Assembly: GCA_017423025.1 (NCBI GenBank)
Contig: JAFPGC010000066.1
Coordinates: 1-57,569, forward strand
DNA: 57,569 nucleotides
Direction of reading: 5' to 3'
DNA from: Bacteroidales bacterium
GTDB taxonomy: Bacteria > Bacteroidota > Bacteroidia > Bacteroidales > UBA932
A model generated the notes under the pieces. It was not told the DNA's origin and did no database searches. It saw only the letters and a list, made by a program, of their open reading frames with translations. The first letter of the stretch is position 1. The number at the start of each line of letters is the position of its first letter. Positions 7,633 through 16,541 of this stretch are shown here, piece after piece. Made by a program: the position numbers and the translations under genes.

Positions 7633-9318
7633 ATGGGAATCAAAGGAGATTTCAGGCCGAAACTGTTTACTATCTTGAAGGAAGGTTACAGCAAGCAGAA
7701 CCTTGTACAGGACCTCCTCGCCGGCGTCATCGTGGGTATCGTGGCCCTGCCGCTGGCCATCGCCTTCGGCATTGCCTCGGGCGCTTCGCCGGAAGCCGGT
7801 ATCCTCACCGCCATCGTGGCCGGTTTCCTCATTTCGTTCTTCGGCGGCAGCAAGGTACAGATTGGAGGCCCCACCGGCGCCTTCATCGTCATCGTTTACG
7901 GCATCATCCAGGAGTACGGCATGAACGGCCTCATGATTGCCACCTTCATGGCCGGCGCCTTCCTCATCCTGATGGGCGTCCTGCACCTGGGTACCATTAT
8001 TAAATACATCCCCTACCCCATTGTAGTGGGCTTCACTTCCGGTATCGCGCTCACCATCTTCGCCACGCAGATCAAAGACCTCTTCGGCCTGCAGATCGAG
8101 AGCGTGCCGGCCGGATTCCTGGACAAGTGGGTGGTTTACGCGCAGAACTTAGGTTCCATCAACTGGTGGTCCCTGCTGGTGGGCCTCTGCAGCATCCTCA
8201 TCATTGTCTTTACCCCCAAGATAAGCCGCCGCATTCCCGGTTCCCTGGTGGCCATTATCCTCATGACCCTGGCTGCCCTCGGTCTGAAGGCCCTGGGCAT
8301 TGAAGGCATCGAGACCATTGGCGACCGCTTCTCCATTTCATCGGCCCTGCCCCAGCCGGAGGTTCCGCAGATTACCTGGGACAGCATCCGCCGCCTGGCT
8401 CAGCCGGCCATGATCATCGCCATGCTGGGCGCCATTGAGTCCCTGCTTTCCGCCGCCGTGGCCGATGGTGTCATCGGCGACCGCCACAACAGCAACCAGG
8501 AACTCGTCGCCCAGGGCATCGCCAACATGGTGTCTCCTCTCATCGGCGGCATCCCTGCCACCGGCGCCATCGCCCGTACCATGACCAATATCAACAACGG
8601 CGGCCGCACGCCCGTCGCGGGCATCGCCCACGCCATTGTCCTGGCCCTCATCTACCTCTTCCTGATGCCCCTGGTGAAGTACATTCCCATGTCCTGCCTG
8701 GCCGGTATCCTGGTGGTGGTGGCCTACAACATGAGTGAGTGGCGCAGCTTCCGGGCCATCCTGAGGAACCCCAAGTCGGATATCATCGTCCTGCTGGTGA
8801 CCTTCTTCCTCACCGTCATCTTCGACCTCACCATCGCCATCGAAGTGGGTGTACTCATCGCCTGCCTGCTGTGCATGAAGCGCATGGCCGAGACCACCAA
8901 CGTCTCCGTCCTCAGCGACGAGATCGACCCTACGGCCGATACCGATATCCAGGGCAACCTGGAGCACCTCATCATCCCCGAGGGCGTAAAGGTGTACGAG
9001 ATCAACGGTCCCTATTTCTTCGGAATCGGCAACAAGTTCGAGGAGATGATGGGAGACACCCCTGCAGGCGACCGCGCCAAGGTGCGCATCATCCGCATGC
9101 GAAAAGTCCCGTTCATTGACTCCACCGGCGTGCACAACCTGTCCAACATGTGCCGCATGTGCTCCCAGTTGGGTGTAAAGGTGGTTCTCTCCGGTGTGAA
9201 CCCCAATGTCATGAGGGTACTGGAGAAGGCCGGAATGGACGAGATTGTCGGGAAAGAGAATATTTGCAGCCACATTTCCCTGGCTCTGAAACGGGCCGAA
9301 GAAATCGTAGCAGCCTAA
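7633..9318 (+). CDS. SulP-family anion transporter with STAS domain
   Basis: An inner-membrane anion carrier of the SulP/SLC26 family; substrates in the family include sulfate, bicarbonate and dicarboxylates. The N-terminus has the SulP signature (DLLAGVIVGIVALPLAIAFG), and the second conserved region is KVQIGGPTGAFIVIVYG. About residues 430-555 form a cytoplasmic STAS domain with the loop FIDSTGVHNL, which holds the usual serine/threonine position. The length of 561 is normal. It has its own promoter and a strong terminator shared with the convergent protease gene. Confidence 0.92.
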   Translation: MGIKGDFRPKLFTILKEGYSKQNLVQDLLAGVIVGIVALPLAIAFGIASGASPEAGILTAIVAGFLISFFGGSKVQIGGPTGAFIVIVYGIIQEYGMNGLMIATFMAGAFLILMGVLHLGTIIKYIPYPIVVGFTSGIALTIFATQIKDLFGLQIESVPAGFLDKWVVYAQNLGSINWWSLLVGLCSILIIVFTPKISRRIPGSLVAIILMTLAALGLKALGIEGIETIGDRFSISSALPQPEVPQITWDSIRRLAQPAMIIAMLGAIESLLSAAVADGVIGDRHNSNQELVAQGIANMVSPLIGGIPATGAIARTMTNINNGGRTPVAGIAHAIVLALIYLFLMPLVKYIPMSCLAGILVVVAYNMSEWRSFRAILRNPKSDIIVLLVTFFLTVIFDLTIAIEVGVLIACLLCMKRMAETTNVSVLSDEIDPTADTDIQGNLEHLIIPEGVKVYEINGPYFFGIGNKFEEMMGDTPAGDRAKVRIIRMRKVPFIDSTGVHNLSNMCRMCSQLGVKVVLSGVNPNVMRVLEKAGMDEIVGKENICSHISLALKRAEEIVAA

Positions 9319-9342
9319 TAAAACCTAAACCTTATTTATGAA

Positions 9343-9374
9343 AAAAGGACCAGCCCGCGAGGACTGGTCCTTTT
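9343..9374. terminator. Bidirectional intrinsic terminator
   Basis: AAAAGGACCAG (9343-9353) pairs perfectly with CTGGTCCTTTT (9364-9374) around a 10-nt loop. A and T runs on both sides let it serve sulP on the plus strand and the S41 protease on the minus strand; the protease stop is at 9377. Confidence 0.85.
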
Positions 9375-9376
9375 CC

Positions 9377-11245
9377 TTATTTCTCCAGAAGGGATCGGAG
9401 GTAATCTATGTCGAAGAACTTGGTCATGTCCTTCACGGGAACGGGCTCTTCCCCGGCACCGGGAATCTGCACAGGGATCTCCACAGTCCCGTCCGTAGGG
9501 ATGGGCAGGTCCGGAATAACACCGGCGTCGATGTTCTGTCCGTCCAGCGTGTTGAGCCGGGCGCGGAAGGAAGAAATCTGGAAGCAGAAACCATCGGCTG
9601 TGCACATGGCCTGGATGGCGCAGGCACCGCCGCCGGAGGTGGCTCCCATCACGGGAACGCCGTTGTCCTTGAGGATGGACGGGAACAGGTTGCCGCAGGA
9701 GAAGGACATTCCGGAGGTAAGGACGGCGAAGTTCAGGTCGTAGTGGACTTTGGCATCGGCCTCGTCGAAGACGCCGTCGAAATTGCGGTCCACCTCGTAT
9801 TCCACCAGGGAATGCTGGCCCGTGAGGGGGTTGTCCTGGCTGATGTAGCTCTTGCCCAGGATGAGGGAAGTCATGGCCATCACGATGTCGGCGGAACCGC
9901 CGCCGTTGGCCGAGATATCAATGATGAGGTTCTTTACTTCCGGATCGGCCGCGGCCTTCTGGAGGGCGTCCAGGAAGATGACCATATCGTCCTCCTCCGT
10001 ATTCTCGAGGGTAGGCATCGGCCCCTTTCCGTCATAATAGTTGTTCCAGGCCTCTTCGTTGAGGTCATTGAAGGAATCGAAGATGCAGACGGCTGTGTCT
10101 CCCTTCTTGACATAAGTCACGCCCTCGCCATAGGATTGGGGACGGAGGGAGGCAATGGCCTGGTTATCCACAATCATGGACATCATGCCGCCCAGGGAAG
10201 ACATGGCGAAAGTGGTCACGGCCTCGTTCGCAGCCGCTGCAGCCCCGTATTCCGCATACAGTTCTGCATACTTCTCCCTATCTCCTTTCTGAATGGCGTT
10301 GCCGGTAATATCCATGGAAGTGTGTCCGTCAAAATAGACACCCAGCAGGCCTACCATTCCCACCATATAATCGGCCAGCCGGTCGGAAAGCAGGAGCTTC
10401 TTGATGGCGGGGCCGCACTCGATGTCCTCTTCCAGGGTCTTGTCCAGGCCCTTTTCCTTAAGCACCTCATTATACTGGACACGACCCGGGTAACCGTAGA
10501 AATGGTCCATGGCAAAGCACAGCTCCTTGTAGTTGAAGTCTGCCAGATCGGCCGGACGGGCGGACCTGGCCAGGAGGGGTGCATTGTAATCGGGGTCAAT
10601 TTCCGCGAGGCTCACCTCGTTCACGGAAGTATTGGCCACCACCTTCTCCCCGTTGAAGCCGGCGTGGTGATAGAAAAGGTCGCTGTACATATCGGCCAGC
10701 GTGGCGAAGGGGAAATAGACCGCTCCCTTGCCGTCGGCGTGGAGGTCAATCCCGTAGGCGCCAAAGTCCAGCGTCGTGGTCACCAGGGAAGGAGTATAGG
10801 TCACACTCTTGTAGCGGACGAAGGGCATGCCGTCATAATAGACATTGGCCATGCCGGCCTGCAGAAGGCCCATCTGGTTGGTGAAAGCCTCGAACTCGTT
10901 AGAGACAAAGATATCGGAGCCGATGTTGACCACGGCGGTGGCATCGGCGTTGGCCAGGGTGTACTCACCCACCCCGGTATGGGTCACCGTCATCACGGAG
11001 CCGGGCAGGACGATGGCCTGGAAATCGGCGGCCGATATGTAAGGAACGTTAGGCTGGGCATCGTAGAAGCGGAGGGTTACCTCAGAATCCGGGGCCACCT
11101 TGGTTACCACGGGCACCACCCTTTCGGTGTAAGAGCCACCGTCGGGCAGTTCATCGGCCACTTTGCTCTGGGCCTGGTACATCCTGGGGCCGCAACCCAC
11201 CACGACCAGGAGGGTCGCCAGAAGGGAAATAGTCTTAACTTTCAT
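9377..11245 (-). CDS. S41-family (tail-specific) protease lipoprotein
   Basis: A probable serine protease of the C-terminal processing peptidase family, anchored as a lipoprotein. The start chosen is ATG 11245, giving MKVKTISLLATLLVVVGCG with a lipobox; longer readings begin upstream of the promoter. The C-terminal half has the S41 core: NLIIDISANGGGSADIVMAM, then FAVLTSGMSFSCGNLFPSIL, where the Ser in GMSFSCGN is the expected nucleophile, and GATSGGGACAIQAM. The remaining N-terminal part is a family-specific helical and beta region typical of Bacteroidetes S41 proteins. Substrate unknown. It is monocistronic by its promoter and terminator. Confidence 0.85.
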   Translation of the reverse strand: MKVKTISLLATLLVVVGCGPRMYQAQSKVADELPDGGSYTERVVPVVTKVAPDSEVTLRFYDAQPNVPYISAADFQAIVLPGSVMTVTHTGVGEYTLANADATAVVNIGSDIFVSNEFEAFTNQMGLLQAGMANVYYDGMPFVRYKSVTYTPSLVTTTLDFGAYGIDLHADGKGAVYFPFATLADMYSDLFYHHAGFNGEKVVANTSVNEVSLAEIDPDYNAPLLARSARPADLADFNYKELCFAMDHFYGYPGRVQYNEVLKEKGLDKTLEEDIECGPAIKKLLLSDRLADYMVGMVGLLGVYFDGHTSMDITGNAIQKGDREKYAELYAEYGAAAAANEAVTTFAMSSLGGMMSMIVDNQAIASLRPQSYGEGVTYVKKGDTAVCIFDSFNDLNEEAWNNYYDGKGPMPTLENTEEDDMVIFLDALQKAAADPEVKNLIIDISANGGGSADIVMAMTSLILGKSYISQDNPLTGQHSLVEYEVDRNFDGVFDEADAKVHYDLNFAVLTSGMSFSCGNLFPSILKDNGVPVMGATSGGGACAIQAMCTADGFCFQISSFRARLNTLDGQNIDAGVIPDLPIPTDGTVEIPVQIPGAGEEPVPVKDMTKFFDIDYLRSLLEK

Positions 11246-11281
11246 AGTATCGTTTTTGTGTATTAGTTCAGTAGTACACGG

Positions 11282-11313
11282 CAAAGATAAGGGAGGTTTC
11301 TCAAATATGCAAG
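11282..11313 (-). promoter_or_regulatory. Promoter for the S41 protease gene
   Basis: On the minus strand, CTTG (11310-11313) and TATCTTTG (11282-11289) are spaced by 20 bp. The chosen start at 11245 lies 36 bp downstream, which rules out the longer open frame that begins upstream of this box. Confidence 0.7.
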
Positions 11314-11320
11314 AAAAACT

Positions 11321-11350
11321 TTTGAATTTCATCCAGACTTGTTAAATTTG
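11321..11350 (+). promoter_or_regulatory. Promoter for the AbrB-acyltransferase-GH2 operon
   Basis: TTTG (11321-11324) and TAAATTTG (11343-11350), spaced 18 bp, precede the ATG at 11377. The -7 region sits inside the direct motif AAATTT-n5-AAATTT (11344-11360), a possible binding site for the encoded AbrB-like protein (inference). Confidence 0.55.
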
Positions 11351-11376
11351 TGAGAAATTTCTAACTTTTCCTACAA

Positions 11377-11586
11377 ATGCAAGAAAAAGACGGCCGATAC
11401 ATCTTCGGTGTTGTGAAGGTGGGAGACAAGGGACAGATTGTGATTCCCAAGGATGCCCGCAAGATCTATAACGTCCAACCGGGCAACACCCTCATGCTGC
11501 TGGGAGACCAGAAGGGCATGGCCCTGCTCAAGACAGACATCTTCCAATCCATTCTGGACCAGGCCATGGAGGGCCTTACGAAATGA
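11377..11586 (+). CDS. AbrB/SpoVT-fold DNA-binding protein
   Basis: A 69-residue swapped-hairpin protein; such proteins bind DNA as dimers and act as transition-state regulators or antitoxins. The fold is marked by GVVKVGDKGQIVIPKDARK followed by YNVQPGNTLMLLGDQKGMALL. The N-terminus MQEKDGRYIFG fits small AbrB proteins of Bacteroidales and Clostridia. Its stop overlaps the start of the acyltransferase (ATGA, 11583-11586), which indicates translational coupling. No toxin gene is next to it, so a regulatory role for this operon is more likely than antitoxin function. Confidence 0.85.
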   Translation: MQEKDGRYIFGVVKVGDKGQIVIPKDARKIYNVQPGNTLMLLGDQKGMALLKTDIFQSILDQAMEGLTK

Positions 11587-12686
11587 GAAAACACTGGATG
11601 GACAACCTGCGCTGGGTTACGGTACTCCTGGTGCTGTTCTATCACGTCATCTACTTCTATAATAATAAGGGTGTCTTCGGCGGCATAGGAGGGTTCGGCA
11701 CCTATCCCGAATGCCCGCAGTACCAGGATGTGGTGATGTACATCCTGTACCCCTGGTTCATGCCCCTTCTGTTCATCCTGGCCGGCATCAGCGCCCGCTA
11801 TGCCCTGGAGAAGAAAAGTGCAAAAGAATGGTTCAAGGCCCGCACGCGGAAGTTGCTGGTACCGGGAACCATCGGCCTTTTCGTATTCCATTGGATGACA
11901 GGGTACTTCAACACCGCCGTAGGAAGAGGGCTGGGCGTTTTTGACGGCCTGCCCGCCGTGGCAAAATATGGACTCATGGCCATCAGCGGCACCGGACCGC
12001 TCTGGTTTGTGCAACTGCTGTGGCTCCTGAGCCTGGTTCTTCTGGCCATCCGCGCATGGGATAAAAAGGACAAGCTCTGGAACGCCTGCGGCAAACTCAA
12101 CATTGTCTGGATCATCCTGCTGGGGGTCCTGTTCTGGGCCAGCGCCCAAACCCTCATCAAGCACCCCCGCCCCGAGAGCGCCGACGGCCTTTTGAATCTG
12201 TATAAACCTGCCTTCTACCTGATCTCCTTCCTGCTGGGCTACTTTGTATTTTCCCACGAAGAAGTCCAACAGAAGATCAAGCAGGCGTGGATTCCCCTGC
12301 TGGGCTGCGCGGTGGTAGCCGGAACGGTGCTCATCGTCACAACCTTCGGACAGGACAACACCAGCGCCCTATACATGAGCAGCCCCCTCAACTGCCTCTA
12401 CGGCTGGCTGGCCTGCCTGGCCATGATGGCCTGGTTCCAGGCCAAGTTCGACTACACGGGTAAGTTCGCGGGCTATATGACGCGCACCAGTTTCGGCCTC
12501 TATGTAGTCCACTATCTGGTGGTGGCCAGCCTGGGCTACATGATGAAAATGTACACCCAGCTGCCTCCTGTAGCCATGTACGTGATCCTTACCCTAGCGG
12601 TCTTCACCCTCTCCCCTCTCCTTTACGAAATCCTGCACCGCATCCCGTTCATCCGTTGGTGCGTCCTGGGAGAGAAAAAACCCTGA
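11583..12686 (+). CDS. Membrane acyltransferase (Acyltransferase_3 family)
   Basis: An integral-membrane acyltransferase of the kind that modifies glycans or lipids with acyl groups. The early sequence MDNLRWVTVLLVLFYHVIYF carries the family-typical histidine in the first helix (FYH). About ten hydrophobic segments follow, with PWFMPLLFILAGISARYAL and RKLLVPGTIGLFVFHW as further conserved regions. The length of 367 is typical. It is coupled to the AbrB-like gene and followed after 6 bp by a GH2 glycosidase. The acyl acceptor is unknown. Confidence 0.85.
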   Translation: MRKHWMDNLRWVTVLLVLFYHVIYFYNNKGVFGGIGGFGTYPECPQYQDVVMYILYPWFMPLLFILAGISARYALEKKSAKEWFKARTRKLLVPGTIGLFVFHWMTGYFNTAVGRGLGVFDGLPAVAKYGLMAISGTGPLWFVQLLWLLSLVLLAIRAWDKKDKLWNACGKLNIVWIILLGVLFWASAQTLIKHPRPESADGLLNLYKPAFYLISFLLGYFVFSHEEVQQKIKQAWIPLLGCAVVAGTVLIVTTFGQDNTSALYMSSPLNCLYGWLACLAMMAWFQAKFDYTGKFAGYMTRTSFGLYVVHYLVVASLGYMMKMYTQLPPVAMYVILTLAVFTLSPLLYEILHRIPFIRWCVLGEKKP

Positions 12687-12692
12687 TGCCTT

Positions 12693-15158
12693 ATGAAGAG
12701 AATTTTCGCCCTGTTGCTGCTGGCAGGCAGCGTCATAGCATGCACCTCCACCGTGGACCTCTCCGGCACCTGGGAATTTACCCTGGATCCTGAAGGTACC
12801 ATCCAGGCCGATGCCCCCTTCGGGGAAACCATAGAGCTCCCGGGCACCACGGACCTGGCCGGGAAGGGAGTGGAGCCCGGCGCCGAAGTGGAAACTGCCC
12901 GCCTCACGCGGCGGCATTCCTACGCAGGCAAAGCCTGGTACCGCCGGACGGTGGACATCCCAAGGGCCTGGAAAGAAGAGGAGTTAATCCTGTTCCTGGA
13001 GCGTACCAAAGCCACCACTCTCTATCTGGACGGCGAACTCATAGCCTCCTGCAACGACGTCTCCACCCCGCAGCAGTATGCCCTGGGCCGTCTTAAGCCC
13101 GGCCAACACACAATCACCCTTTGCATAGACAACGCCGGCGGCGTACCGCAGGGCGTCATCCGCAGCTCACACCTGTATTCGGAAGACACGCAGACCAACT
13201 GGAACGGCATCATCGGCCGCATGGAAATAAGGCCCACAAAGGCCGAAGAAGAGCATCCCGCTTCCACCATGCCCCGCCTGGAAATAGTGAACGGCCAGTT
13301 CAGGGCCGACGGACATCCCGTCTTCCTCCGCGGCAAGCACGATGCCTGCGTATTCCCCCTCACGGGCCATACGCCCATGGACAAGGAATCCTGGCTCAAG
13401 TACTTCGGAACCTGTAGGGACTACGGCTTCAACCATGTCCGTTTCCACTCCTGGTGCCCTCCGGAGGCCGCTTTTGCCGCTGCCGACGAGCTGGGCATCT
13501 ACCTCCAGCCCGAGCTCCCGTTCTGGGGCACGCTGGAAGGGGAAGAGCTCATCTCCTTCCTCCGGAAAGAAGGCCTCAACATAGTTAAAACCTACGGCCA
13601 CCATCCTTCCTTCGCACTCTTCTCCCTGGGCAATGAACTGTCCGGTGAAGAATCCGTGATGCAGGACCTGGTGGAAACCTTCCGCGCCGCCGCGCCGCAA
13701 ATCCTCTATACCAACGGCACCAATGCTTACCTGGGCTACAAGGGCTATGTGGAGGGAATGGACTTCCTGGCTACCTGCCGCACCGCCGGAGAGGCCTATG
13801 GCAAGTTTAACACCCACGTACGCACCTCCTTTGCCTTCTGCGACGCCCTGGAAGGCGGCATCCTGAACCACTTCCATCCCGGAACCCGGATGGATTTCTC
13901 AGAGGCCCTCGAAGCCTCCCCGGTTCCCGTCATCAGCCACGAGACGGGGCAGTTCCAGTCCTATCCGGACTACGCGGAAATAGACAAATACAACAACAGC
14001 CCGCTGGTGCCCCGCAACCTGATGGAATTCCGCCGCAGGTTGGAGGAAGCCGGGATGGGCGACCAGGCGGAAGCCTTCCACCGCGCATCCGGAAAATGGG
14101 CCGCGCAGCTGTACAAGGCCGATATCGAAATGTGCCTCCGCACTCCGGGCCTGGGTGGCTTCCAGCTTCTGGACCTGCAGGACTATCCCGGGCAGGGATC
14201 GGCCTATGTGGGCATTCTGGACGCCTTTATGGACAACAAGGGCTATGTGTCGGCAGACGAGTGGCGGGACTGGTGCAGCGACATAGTCCCGCTGGCCCAG
14301 TTTGACAAATACTGCTGGAGTACCGACGAAACCTTCCGGGCCCATCTGGCCCTGGCCTGCTTCAGCCAGGAGCCCGTGACCGGCATCGAGTGGACCCTCT
14401 CGTCCGACCTTTCCGGACGGCTGGCCGGCCCGGCGGGCGAAGGACTGCTGGAGGCGGGAGACATCGAAATCGACCTTTCCGGCATAGACGCTCCTGCCCA
14501 GCTGGAGTTTACGGTGAAAGCCCTCACCCCCAAAGGCACCCGGCAAAACAGTTGGCCCATCTGGGTCTATCCGGCAGGCAACGAGCCCGACAAGAGCGGA
14601 ATACGCATTGTCCGAGAGCTGGACAAATCGGCCCTCCGGGCCCTTCAGGCAGGAGAATCCGTGCTGCTGATGCCTTCCGAGACCGCCAACACCGTGGGCG
14701 GCCTCTTCCAGACGGACTATTGGAACTACCGCATGTTCCGGGACATTTGTGTGAGCATGGACAAGCCCGTTTCCCCGGGTACGCTGGGGCTTCTGATGGA
14801 CCCGGCGCATCCGCTGTTCCGGGAGTTTCCTACTCAGGAGCATACCAACTGGCAGTGGTTCCCGGTGGTAAAGGCTTCGCATCCCTTGATCCTGGATGGT
14901 CTGAAAGGCTATCGGCCCCTTGTGCAGGTAATCGACAATGTGGAGCGGAACCATCGCCTGGGGCTGGTGTTTGAGTTCAAGGTGGGGAAAGGCCGCCTGA
15001 TGGTCTGCTGCGCCGACCTGGATCAGGTGACCCGGTGGCCGGAGGGACGCCAGTTCTACCGCGCCCTGCTGGATTACATGCGCTCCCCTGCCTTCGCTCC
15101 CGCCACGGAACTTACTCCGGATGACTTGACCGCTTTTTGCGTTTCCTCCAAAAATTGA
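12693..15158 (+). CDS. Glycoside hydrolase family 2-like lipoprotein
   Basis: A probable exported exo-glycosidase. The signal MKRIFALLLLAGSVIAC has a lipobox. Domain order: GH2 sugar-binding jelly roll (about 22-170; AWYRRTVDIP, TTLYLDGELI), a short immunoglobulin-like part, then the TIM barrel (about 200-530) with FLRGKHDACVFP, FNHVRFHSWCPPEAAF and YLQPELPFWG. Candidate catalytic residues are the Glu of SLGNELSGEE and the Glu of VISHETGQF. A further beta domain makes up the C-terminus, for 821 residues in all. The operon partner is an oxidoreductase often seen with glycan catabolism. The substrate cannot be read. Confidence 0.82.
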   Translation: MKRIFALLLLAGSVIACTSTVDLSGTWEFTLDPEGTIQADAPFGETIELPGTTDLAGKGVEPGAEVETARLTRRHSYAGKAWYRRTVDIPRAWKEEELILFLERTKATTLYLDGELIASCNDVSTPQQYALGRLKPGQHTITLCIDNAGGVPQGVIRSSHLYSEDTQTNWNGIIGRMEIRPTKAEEEHPASTMPRLEIVNGQFRADGHPVFLRGKHDACVFPLTGHTPMDKESWLKYFGTCRDYGFNHVRFHSWCPPEAAFAAADELGIYLQPELPFWGTLEGEELISFLRKEGLNIVKTYGHHPSFALFSLGNELSGEESVMQDLVETFRAAAPQILYTNGTNAYLGYKGYVEGMDFLATCRTAGEAYGKFNTHVRTSFAFCDALEGGILNHFHPGTRMDFSEALEASPVPVISHETGQFQSYPDYAEIDKYNNSPLVPRNLMEFRRRLEEAGMGDQAEAFHRASGKWAAQLYKADIEMCLRTPGLGGFQLLDLQDYPGQGSAYVGILDAFMDNKGYVSADEWRDWCSDIVPLAQFDKYCWSTDETFRAHLALACFSQEPVTGIEWTLSSDLSGRLAGPAGEGLLEAGDIEIDLSGIDAPAQLEFTVKALTPKGTRQNSWPIWVYPAGNEPDKSGIRIVRELDKSALRALQAGESVLLMPSETANTVGGLFQTDYWNYRMFRDICVSMDKPVSPGTLGLLMDPAHPLFREFPTQEHTNWQWFPVVKASHPLILDGLKGYRPLVQVIDNVERNHRLGLVFEFKVGKGRLMVCCADLDQVTRWPEGRQFYRALLDYMRSPAFAPATELTPDDLTAFCVSSKN

Positions 15159-15188
15159 CTAAATTAGAGGGCACAAAACTATTAACCT

Positions 15189-16535
15189 ATGCAAAGAAGA
15201 GATTTCCTCCGTTATTCCGCCCTGGGGGCAGCCGCCAGCGTGCTGCCTGTCAATGCCCTGGGCGCGGCGCCCGCGGCTGCCGGCAGTAAGAAGACATCGG
15301 CCAATGCCAAAATCCAGATGGGCTTTATCGGCCTGGGACAGCAGGCCATGTACCTTTTGAGCAGTTTCATGTCCATGGACGATGTCCGCGTGGTAGCCGG
15401 CTGCGACGTCTACGATGTCAAGCGGGACCGCTTCGTGCGCCGTGTCAAGGACTATTACGGCAAGAAGGGAGAAAAGAAGGTAAAGGTGGATGTCTATGAA
15501 GACTACCAGGATCTGCTGGCCCGGCCGGATATTGACGCCGTGGTCATCGCCACTCCGGACCACCAGCATGCCATCATAGCCATTGCCGCCTGCAAGGCCG
15601 GGAAGGATATCTACCTGGAGAAACCCGCCACGCTCACCGTATACGAGGGCCAGCAGCTGGTCAAGGCCGTGCGCAAATACAACCGCATCCTTCAGATGGG
15701 CTCCCAGCAGCGCTCCAGCGAAGAATTCATCCACGCGGCCAACCTGGCCCGGGAAGGAGAACTGGGACAGATCCGTAAACTCAAGGTATATGTGGGCCGC
15801 AACAATGTGAATCCCTATACCGCCGCCCCGGTTCCCTGCAAGCTTCCTCACATGGAAGTGCCGGCCGGCCTCAACTGGGACAAATGGCTGGGCCCTCTGC
15901 CGGAGAGTGTCTATTACCATTCAGACCTGGACCCCATCGTCAATGAAGAGCACGACGAGCAGCTCTGGGGTGCCTGGCGCTGGTATTCTCCTTCTGGCGG
16001 CGGCCTCATGACAGACTGGGGTGCCCACATGTTCGACGTGGCCCAGTGGGCCCTGGGCAAGGATGGAAGCGGCCCTGTGGAAATCATCCCTCCGGGATAC
16101 AGTTTCTACGACCATCTCACCTTCAAATATGACAACGGGGTTGTGGTATCGGAAGAGCCTTTCGACGGCACCACGCCCGGCGTACAGATCTATGGTGACG
16201 AAGGCTGGCTCAAGGTGAGCCGCGGCAAATTCGAGGCCTCCCATCCCAAGTTCAACCTTCCCGAATCAAAGGACGACGCCGACGTGCCTTATGAAATCAA
16301 GGCCGGCCACCACCGTAAGTTCATCGATGCCATCCGATCCAGGATTGACCCCAACGTTCCCATCGAGGTGGGTCATTCCTCCTGCACGGTGTGCAACCTG
16401 GGCAACATAGCCATGGCCCTGGGGCGTCCTTTCATTTGGAACCCCATTGTCCAGAAATGCATGCATGATGAGGAAGCCTCCCGCCTGCTGCATTACACCT
16501 ATCGCCCCGGCTACGAGAAGCTGCTGGAGGTCTAG
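15189..16535 (+). CDS. Gfo/Idh/MocA-family oxidoreductase with Tat signal
   Basis: A NAD(P)-binding oxidoreductase, exported folded: the N-terminus MQRRDFLRYSALGAAAS is a twin-arginine signal. The Rossmann region reads MGFIGLGQQAMYLLS, the catalytic-domain lysine lies in LEKPATLTVYEG, and MTDWGAHMFDVAQWALG is the conserved histidine region of the C-terminal fold. Length 448. Periplasmic members of this family act on sugars; GH109 N-acetylgalactosaminidases are one subgroup, so a glycosidase activity is possible. It follows the GH2 gene by 30 bp and is probably in the same operon. Confidence 0.88.
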   Translation: MQRRDFLRYSALGAAASVLPVNALGAAPAAAGSKKTSANAKIQMGFIGLGQQAMYLLSSFMSMDDVRVVAGCDVYDVKRDRFVRRVKDYYGKKGEKKVKVDVYEDYQDLLARPDIDAVVIATPDHQHAIIAIAACKAGKDIYLEKPATLTVYEGQQLVKAVRKYNRILQMGSQQRSSEEFIHAANLAREGELGQIRKLKVYVGRNNVNPYTAAPVPCKLPHMEVPAGLNWDKWLGPLPESVYYHSDLDPIVNEEHDEQLWGAWRWYSPSGGGLMTDWGAHMFDVAQWALGKDGSGPVEIIPPGYSFYDHLTFKYDNGVVVSEEPFDGTTPGVQIYGDEGWLKVSRGKFEASHPKFNLPESKDDADVPYEIKAGHHRKFIDAIRSRIDPNVPIEVGHSSCTVCNLGNIAMALGRPFIWNPIVQKCMHDEEASRLLHYTYRPGYEKLLEV

Positions 16536-16541
16536 GTACAG

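Noticed and set aside
9338-11266. A 642-codon open frame opposite the S41 protease gene
   Set aside because: Histidine- and glycine-rich antisense shadow that runs through the bidirectional terminator.
11377-12686. Toxin-antitoxin pair
   Set aside because: The gene coupled to the AbrB-like protein is a ten-helix acyltransferase, not a known toxin type.
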